Positions 5,633 to 9,715 of a stretch of DNA of 9,715 nt are shown piece by piece (position 1 is the stretch's first letter; each line of letters opens with the position of its first letter). Below the pieces are notes generated by a model. The model made no database searches. It saw only the letters and a program-made list of their open reading frames with translations, and had not been told where the DNA came from. Source of the DNA: Puniceicoccales bacterium (lineage in GTDB: Bacteria; Verrucomicrobiota; Verrucomicrobiia; Opitutales; JAIRLG01); NCBI GenBank assembly GCA_031278595.1, contig JAITKE010000064.1, positions 1 through 9,715 of the forward strand, read 5' to 3'. The translations under genes and the position numbers were made by a program.

Positions 5633-5827
5633 CTAAAGCCCAACCGCCACCGCCCGCAGAATCTGCTTCCGGAAACCCGCCGAGACCGGATGGTCCCGAT
5701 GGGCGGCCCGGCACTGCTTAACGCTCCGGTTGCGCAGGAAGTGGCGGTAGCCCGCACTGCGGCGCAGGACTTTCCCCCGACCCGTGAGCTTGAAGCGCTT
5801 GGCGATGGATTTTCTGGTCTTGAGCAT
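5633..5827 (-). CDS. rpmI: 50S ribosomal protein L35
   Basis: It has 64 aa, the normal size. This is a small, highly basic protein of the large subunit. The N-terminal pattern MLKTRKSIAKRFKLTGRGKV is the family signature, followed by HFLRNRSVKQCR. The start at 5827 has no obvious Shine-Dalgarno sequence. A TTGACG (minus strand, 5864-5859) could be a -35 box, but no good -10 box follows. In many bacteria infC lies directly upstream. Here there are tandem repeats, a palindromic element and then the kinase-like gene, so the classic infC-rpmI junction has been broken. A decayed duplicate of codons 26-55 lies at 6271-6360. Confidence 0.96.
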   Translation of the reverse strand: MLKTRKSIAKRFKLTGRGKVLRRSAGYRHFLRNRSVKQCRAAHRDHPVSAGFRKQILRAVAVGL

Positions 5828-5871
5828 GGGTGGGAAGAGCTAGCGCTTCGGGGTACGGCGTCAAGCTCGGG

Positions 5872-6020
5872 TTTTGGGGAGATCGGGTTTTGCTTCGGGA
5901 TATAAGTGCGGATTTTTTTGGGGCGATGGGATTTTACTTCGGAAAAAGGTGTCTAGGGTTTGGGGAATTGGGTTTTGCTTTGGAGGCGGTGTCAAAACCG
6001 GGTTTTTGGGAAGATGGTTT
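5872..6020. repeat. Degenerate tandem repeat, period about 42-43 nt
   Basis: A unit with the core TTTGGGG(A/C)(G)AT(C/G)GGnTTTTnCTTnGG recurs at about 5874, 5917 and 5959, with a fourth partial unit running into the element at 6024. Spacing is 43 and 42 nt. The second unit contains TTTGGGGCGATGG, the same string that opens the type 1 palindromic element, so the tandem units look derived from, or a source of, the element's left arm. It lies between rpmI and the element. No coding is evident. Confidence 0.6.
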
Positions 6021-6023
6021 TTT

Positions 6024-6147
6024 TGGGGCGATGGCCCCTTTGCAAAGCAAAGGAGGCCCGGCGCTCCGCGGAGCGGGCGCCGAGCCGGGGTCGGCGGAGC
6101 CGCGGGGCGTTCCGCCCCGCGGGCTCCGTCGACGGGCCATCGCCCCA
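6024..6147. repeat. Three-hairpin palindromic element, type 1, copy B
   Basis: The outer 14-bp stem is TGGGGCGATGGCCC (6024-6037) with its complement (6134-6147). Hairpins: CTTTGC/GCAAAG, loop AAA (6038-6052; copy A has loop GGA); a GC-rich one at 6059-6082, different in sequence from copy A but still self-complementary; and the long hairpin 6090-6133, identical to copy A except for one loop base. The kinase-like gene ends 8 nt to the right, at 6156. Confidence 0.85.
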
Positions 6148-6155
6148 CAGCCCCC

Positions 6156-8504
6156 CTATCGCCCCAGCCTTCTGCTTCTCATCCCTACGCCCCATCGACA
6201 CCCCCGGCCTCCTGCTCCTCGCATGTCCGCTCCATCGGCAGATCCGGCCTCGGCTTTGGCTTCCTCTCCTGTGCTTCCGGAGGCCCGCCGAGACTGGAGG
6301 GTCTCGGTGGGCGGCTCGGCTGTGCTCAACGCTCCGGTGACGCCAGGAGTGGCAATGGCCTTGGCTTCAGCCTCCGCTCCGGCCTCTCGCCCGAGCTCCA
6401 GGTGCCGCAGGAGGTCGAGGCAGGCCGAGAGGTTCAGGAATGTCCTCTGCTCCCGATCTCGCTCCCGACGGAGCTTCTGGTAACGGGTGAGCACCCGGGT
6501 GTCGTCATCGTCCTGGGGTTTGTCGCTGTCCCGGATACGCAGGGAACTGGGGAAAATGGGGTCGGACAGGACGGGGTCAGGCCGTTCCAGCCGGGCGAGG
6601 ACTTCGGGACTTTCCCAGACATTCGGGTCGTCGGGCAGAACCCATCCGTACCGCCGCAACTGTGCGATGAGGCGCTGAAGGGCCCGCAGGCGCCGCCGGA
6701 GCGCGGCGATTTCCACGGGCAGGAGCCAGCCATCGGCCAAAACCTCCAAGCTCTCCGGACGGCAGTATTCGAAATGGACGGCCGTCGTGGCGTCGATGAG
6801 CGGAGGCAGGGGGGCGACGGACTTGCCCCCGTGGCGGACCCAGCGCTCGGCAATGCTCGATCCGCCGTGGCCGAAGTAGCCCTCGGGCCGCACGCCCATC
6901 TGCCGCTCGAAATCTTTTTGGGGAAAGGCGTCGCAGGGGGCCTTGGGGTCGAGGGGCCCGAGGCACTGGTCCTGGTCGATCAGCTGGAGCGCGTAGGAAG
7001 CCGTCGGCTCGACGTAGAAATTGCAGTAGTGCCGGTCGCCCTGGAAGAGCAGCGCGTCGAGCCACTGCAGGCGGATAAGATTGCGGACGAGCGCGCCCGG
7101 CCGGAGCCGCTGCGGCAGGGCCTCCAGCTCGGCGCCGTAGTCCTTCCAGTCCTCGAGGAGCGCGCTCCGCGATTCGGCTCCGAGGCTCTCCCAGCGCTTT
7201 CGTAAATCCTCTTGAACCGTGGCGTCCCCGGAGAGGAAGAGCTCCTTCAGTTCCCCGCTGGACAGGGAAGTTCGGGAAATGCCGTCCTCAATCCCTTCTC
7301 CCGCTACATTGCCTGCGACCTGATTCAGGAGGCTCAGGCAGCGCTTGCGGAGCACTTCCATTCGGGTCAATCGGGGATGGGCCGTGTCCCTCGGCTTCCA
7401 GTAGTGGCTGAAGGGCAGACCGCGGGCCCTGGCCATCCGAATGCCCAGGGCAAAGGCCTTACCATCGCCGTCCGGCACGAGGCAGGGCCAGGTCGGGACG
7501 GGCATGCCCGGGCAGAGCCGCTCGCCCAGCCGGTAGCTGAGGACATTGCGCCCGATGAGGTGGGACAGGTGTGGCAGGACGCCGCTGCTGACGTAGCCGC
7601 CGGCGTGCTCCTGGAAGTGGAAGACTTTGAGCACCCAGTCCGTCCCTCCTTCGTCCCGGATTAGGTATACCTGGTGGTACTTGCCGGCCTCTCGGCTCAG
7701 GGCCAGTGGGCGCTGGGATTGGGGCCGGAGATGGGATCGGCGGCCCTGGGCAGTGGCCAGAGGATCGACCAGGGCTTCCCGCAGGCTGTGGAGGCGGATG
7801 TGCCACTCCTCCAGCGGGATGAAGGCCCGGGCGTCGGCGGAGGGATGGGATCCCCAGAGTTTTTGCTGGAAAGCCTCCGAGAGCGGCGGCGAAGCCCTCC
7901 ATCGGGCCCTTTGTCGGCGGTATTGGGCGAGCCAGGCCGAGAGCGATTCCCGAAGGGCGGTTAGAACCCCAAAATCGTTGGGAATGCGCTCGGTCGAGGC
8001 CAGGATTCTTGCCCTTTCCACTTGCCGGGCATTCCGGATGGGCCGTTCCTCGAAATGGAGCAGGCGGCTGAGTGTCTGGAGGAGCGGCAGCGAGTCGCGG
8101 AGGAAACTTTCCTGGGCCTCGGCCGGTTCCGGACCGGTGGCGAGCGATTCCATCCAGCCCAGGATTCTTGGGGGTTCGGTCGCCACCGCGGGCCAGGGGC
8201 CCTTCAAGGGGACGAGGTCGAAGGGGGCCTCTTCCTCCGCGGAGAGATAGGAAAAAAGAGCCAGAGGGAAGACGGCCTGGCCGGCCGAAAAGGGTCCTAC
8301 CGCGCCCCAGAACTCCGTCACCGGAGACTGCCGCTCCACGTACCGGAGCAGGGGGGTGTTTCTTTCGGCCAGCTCGGCCGGGGCGTTGGGGAGGACGAGG
8401 GCGAGGCCGCCGGCGACGAGTTTCCCCAGGGTCAAGCGCCGGCCGTTCCCGATCGCCCGGGACCTGAAACCGGGGAGATATCCCTCATCCCGTAAGTTTC
8501 TCAT
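6156..8504 (-). CDS. Large protein with an atypical (PI3/PI4-kinase-like) kinase core
   Basis: It has 782 aa from ATG 8504. Kinase-like landmarks: HQVYLIRDEGGTDWVLKVF (residues 278-295, candidate ATP-binding Lys293), LLFQGDRHYCNFYV (485-498, catalytic-loop type with Asp490, His492 and Asn495), and LQLIDQDQCLG (507-516, metal-binding Asp510 and possibly Asp512). The GDRHxxN...IDxD layout resembles PI3/PI4-kinase-like and bacterial effector kinases more than HRD/DFG protein kinases. The substrate is unknown. Near the N-terminus, GRRLTLGKLVAGGLALVLPNAPA (21-43) resembles a Sec or Tat signal, so the protein may be exported or membrane-anchored. The last 75 or so residues are low-complexity, overprint an rpmI relic in another frame and are probably not part of the folded protein. 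No clear ribosome binding site was seen. A pseudokinase is possible. Confidence 0.72.
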   Translation of the reverse strand: MRNLRDEGYLPGFRSRAIGNGRRLTLGKLVAGGLALVLPNAPAELAERNTPLLRYVERQSPVTEFWGAVGPFSAGQAVFPLALFSYLSAEEEAPFDLVPLKGPWPAVATEPPRILGWMESLATGPEPAEAQESFLRDSLPLLQTLSRLLHFEERPIRNARQVERARILASTERIPNDFGVLTALRESLSAWLAQYRRQRARWRASPPLSEAFQQKLWGSHPSADARAFIPLEEWHIRLHSLREALVDPLATAQGRRSHLRPQSQRPLALSREAGKYHQVYLIRDEGGTDWVLKVFHFQEHAGGYVSSGVLPHLSHLIGRNVLSYRLGERLCPGMPVPTWPCLVPDGDGKAFALGIRMARARGLPFSHYWKPRDTAHPRLTRMEVLRKRCLSLLNQVAGNVAGEGIEDGISRTSLSSGELKELFLSGDATVQEDLRKRWESLGAESRSALLEDWKDYGAELEALPQRLRPGALVRNLIRLQWLDALLFQGDRHYCNFYVEPTASYALQLIDQDQCLGPLDPKAPCDAFPQKDFERQMGVRPEGYFGHGGSSIAERWVRHGGKSVAPLPPLIDATTAVHFEYCRPESLEVLADGWLLPVEIAALRRRLRALQRLIAQLRRYGWVLPDDPNVWESPEVLARLERPDPVLSDPIFPSSLRIRDSDKPQDDDDTRVLTRYQKLRRERDREQRTFLNLSACLDLLRHLELGREAGAEAEAKAIATPGVTGALSTAEPPTETLQSRRASGSTGEEAKAEAGSADGADMRGAGGRGCRWGVGMRSRRLGR
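6271..6360 (-). pseudogene. rpmI: Decayed duplicate of rpmI codons 26-55
   Basis: Aligned without gaps to 5663-5752 of intact rpmI, about 71 of 90 bases are identical. In the rpmI reading frame it gives GHCHSWRHRSVEHSRAAHRD followed by PPVSAGLRK, against GYRHFLRNRSVKQCRAAHRD and HPVSAGFRK in intact L35. Neither the start of rpmI nor its C-terminus is recognisable beyond the ends. The kinase-like gene runs through it in a different frame (encoding about AIATPGVTGALSTAEPPTET onwards), so this part of that protein is overprinted on a ribosomal protein relic. Confidence 0.85.
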
Positions 8505-8652
8505 GCCGCTCGTTCTCTGCCTAAGCCTTCGGGGGCGTTGTCAAGACTGGCTCGAGGTTTTGGGGGCTTGTCGAGACCGGCCTTCGTTGCCTGTGGGGTT
8601 GGTTTTGTCTCGGGAGCTTTTGTCCTGGGGGCTGGTTGGAGGCTGGTTGTTT
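8505..8652. other. Gene-free repeat-rich spacer upstream of the kinase-like gene
   Basis: Minus-strand frames through here are proline- and arginine-rich and not credible genes. A degenerate direct repeat is visible: GTCAAGACTGG near 8540 and GTCGAGACCGG near 8569, then G/T-rich units of about 30-36 nt. The promoter of the kinase-like gene should be here but is not evident. Confidence 0.4.
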
Positions 8653-8749
8653 GGGGCTGGCTTTGCCCCGAGGGGGAGGGCGGAGCGCCCTCCCTCTCGG
8701 GGCGGCCCGCGCAGCGGGCCCGATTCCGAAGGAATCGAAAGCCAGCCCC
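8653..8749 (-). repeat. Three-hairpin palindromic element, type 4 (divergent relative of type 3)
   Basis: The outer 12-bp stem is GGGGCTGGCTTT (8653-8664) with AAAGCCAGCCCC (8738-8749). Hairpins: a long 18-bp stem with one G-T pair (8665-8682 with 8686-8703, loop GAG); middle GGCCCGC/GCGGGCC, loop GCA (8704-8720); short CGATTCC/GGAATCG, loop GAA (8721-8737). Hairpins abut with no unpaired base. The middle hairpin stem is the same as in type 3, and the others differ in sequence but keep pairing. The order long-middle-short means it lies reversed relative to copies A and B of type 3. Confidence 0.88.
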
Positions 8750-8754
8750 CCTTG

Positions 8755-8896
8755 GAGCTCGAACCTGGGGCGGAGCTTGGGCCTGAGACGGAGCTCGAAC
8801 CTGGGGATTTTGTTGGGCTCTGAGACGGAATTTGGCCCTGGGTTTTGTTGGGACTTGGGTTCGGAGTTTGAATCTGGGGATTTCGCTGGGGCCTGG
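8755..8896. repeat. Degenerate tandem repeat, about four units of 36-37 nt
   Basis: Units begin at 8755 and 8791 (both GAGCTCGAACCTGGGG), then more diverged at 8828 (GAATTTGGCCCTGGG) and 8864 (GAGTTTGAATCTGGGG). The last unit runs into the next palindromic element. A 36-nt period would code for 12 residues, but the frames across it are not credible genes. It fills the gap between the type 4 element and type 3 copy C. Confidence 0.7.
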
Positions 8897-8998
8897 CCGC
8901 TGTCTTTGCAGCGCCACCGGAGGGGAAGGTATTCCCCTCCGGCGGTGCTGGGGCCCGCTCCGCGGGCCGCTCCCTTTGGGAGCCAAAGACAGCGGCCA
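8894..8998 (-). repeat. Three-hairpin palindromic element, type 3, copy C (reversed)
   Basis: The outer stem is TGGCCGCTGTCTTTG (8894-8908) with its perfect complement at 8984-8998. Compared with copies A and B, one extra C in the left arm is matched by an extra G in the right arm. Hairpins in reversed order: long 8909-8927 with 8932-8950 (loop GGTA, one G-T pair and one mismatch); GGCCCGC/GCGGGCC, loop TCC (8952-8968); GCTCCC/GGGAGC, loop TTT (8969-8983). Confidence 0.9.
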
Positions 8999-9131
8999 TG
9001 GCCAACCCACAGCCAGCCCACCCTTCCCTCTTCCTCCACGACAGCACTGGGAGAGAAGAAAACTCCGGGAGGAAAGAGAAAAAAAGTTCCCTCTTCTGGC
9101 CATCCTCAGCCCAAGTCTAGCCGAAAATCCC
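8999..9131. other. Spacer downstream of the exonuclease gene
   Basis: Nothing recognisable was seen. It has purine-rich tracts (9053-9086) and no convincing terminator. Confidence 0.35.
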
Positions 9132-9715
9132 TCAGAATGCGAGCGATAATTGCCCCGGCTGGGCCCCGGAGCCGTAGCGCCGGCGGGCTTGGGCGGCCAG
9201 AGCCTGGAGACCCAATTGCTCCAGCAAAGCGATCAATGCATCCACCTGGGGCTCCAGCGGCGGGCATTCGTCGGGAACGGGCAGCCGATGGTCGAGGCGG
9301 ACCAACTGGCGGTTTCGGGCCAGGAGCTCCCGCTGCTGGGGAAGCATTTGGCCGAAGCGCCTCGGGCGGAGCTTTTCCAGGTTTCGGTAAATTCCCTCGA
9401 TGGAATCGAAGGCCTGGAGCCATCTCTGGGCGGTCTTGGGCCCGACCCCCGACACCCCCGGGATATTGTCCGACGCATCGCCGACCAGGGCGAGGTAATC
9501 GACCATCTGGGCCGGCCTAATGCCCCAGTGCCGCCGAATCGCCTCCGCATCGAAGGAGGACCAGGGGGCCTGAGGCTGCGCCGATGGCCGCAGGAGAACA
9601 ATGCCCTCCGCGACGCACTGGGCCAAGTCCTTGTCCGCACTAGCGACGAAGCATTCGCAATTGGGTGAAGCCCGGCGCTCCAGCGTCGATGCGATGAGGT
9701 CATCGGCCTCCGTCC
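9132..9715 (-). CDS. 5'-3' exonuclease / flap endonuclease (PolA N-domain family), 5' end outside the window
   Basis: The frame enters from the right edge and ends at a TGA at 9134-9132, so about 193 C-terminal residues are visible. Family landmarks in order: TEADDLIA (metal ligands), ECFVASADKDLAQCV (second acidic pair), then VDYLALVGDASDNIPGVSGV followed by GPKTAQRWL (acidic pair plus helix-three-turn-helix DNA-binding motif). These enzymes remove RNA primers and 5' flaps in replication and repair. The protein ends about 40 residues after the RNRQLVRLDHRLPVP segment, with no polymerase domain, so it is a stand-alone exonuclease rather than polA. An internal TTG at 9626 is open but would remove the catalytic acids, so it is not the start. 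The true start lies beyond 9715. Confidence 0.92.
   Translation of the reverse strand, partial: TEADDLIASTLERRASPNCECFVASADKDLAQCVAEGIVLLRPSAQPQAPWSSFDAEAIRRHWGIRPAQMVDYLALVGDASDNIPGVSGVGPKTAQRWLQAFDSIEGIYRNLEKLRPRRFGQMLPQQRELLARNRQLVRLDHRLPVPDECPPLEPQVDALIALLEQLGLQALAAQARRRYGSGAQPGQLSLAF

Noticed and set aside
5828..6155. infC upstream of rpmI
   Set aside because: The region contains only tandem repeats, a palindromic element and the end of the kinase-like gene. No IF3 sequence is recognisable.
5874..7205. 443-codon plus-strand frame opposite the kinase-like gene
   Set aside because: It starts inside tandem repeats and a palindrome and is antisense to a frame with recognisable kinase motifs. 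It is a G+C-driven shadow.
6156..8504. Lanthipeptide synthetase (LanM-type dehydratase) assignment for the large protein
   Set aside because: No LanM motifs or cyclase zinc ligands could be recognised, and no precursor peptide gene is nearby. The kinase-like landmarks fit better.
8755..8896. CRISPR-like array
   Set aside because: Units are directly adjacent and degenerate, with no distinct repeats separated by unique spacers.
8501..9103. 200-codon minus-strand frame rich in Pro, Arg and Ala
   Set aside because: It runs through two palindromic elements and a tandem repeat. Its sequence reflects the repeats, not a protein.

Overview
The window is G+C-rich bacterial chromosome. Most protein genes lie on the minus strand: a partial 5'-3' exonuclease of the PolA N-domain type (right edge), a 782-codon protein with an atypical kinase-like core, rpmI-rplT-pheS, a small hypothetical protein that overlaps an OleA-like beta-ketoacyl synthase, and on the plus strand tRNA-Leu(UAA), tRNA-Pro(CGG) and one A+T-richer ORF. 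The phylum cannot be fixed from this piece. A stand-alone 5'-3' exonuclease, an OleA-type thiolase and pheS without an adjacent pheT would fit a Verrucomicrobiota-like organism, but that is only an impression.

Layout: 1-400 has no gene and carries a cloverleaf-like palindromic element. 401-580 holds two tRNAs. 654-1097 is the A+T-richer ORF with a good sigma70-type promoter. 1130-1174 is a relic of a ketoacyl synthase gene end. 1290-2773 is oleA-like plus the overlapping hypothetical gene. 2774-3443 has no gene and carries two adjacent palindromic elements. 3444-5827 is pheS, rplT and rpmI, with another element between rplT and pheS. 5828-6155 holds tandem repeats and a further element. 6156-8504 is the kinase-like gene, whose 3' end overprints a decayed copy of part of rpmI. 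8505-9131 has no gene and carries two more elements with a tandem repeat between them. 9132-9715 is the exonuclease.

The most striking content is a set of eight multi-hairpin elements of about 77-124 nt (seven intergenic or nearly so, one inside the oleA-like coding sequence). In seven, a perfect or near-perfect outer stem of 12-19 bp encloses three internal hairpins, mostly with 3-nt loops, so nearly every base is paired and the fold looks like a tRNA cloverleaf. The eighth is the partial hairpin at the left edge. Stems differ between copies but stay paired, which argues that the shape is what is conserved. One copy is read in frame as about 25 residues of the OleA-like protein, at a place where the family normally has a helix of the same length. 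A second theme is gene-end relics beside intact genes (rpmI, the oleA-like gene, the pheS start), which suggests repeated local duplication and decay. No transposase, integrase, CRISPR array or rRNA is visible.
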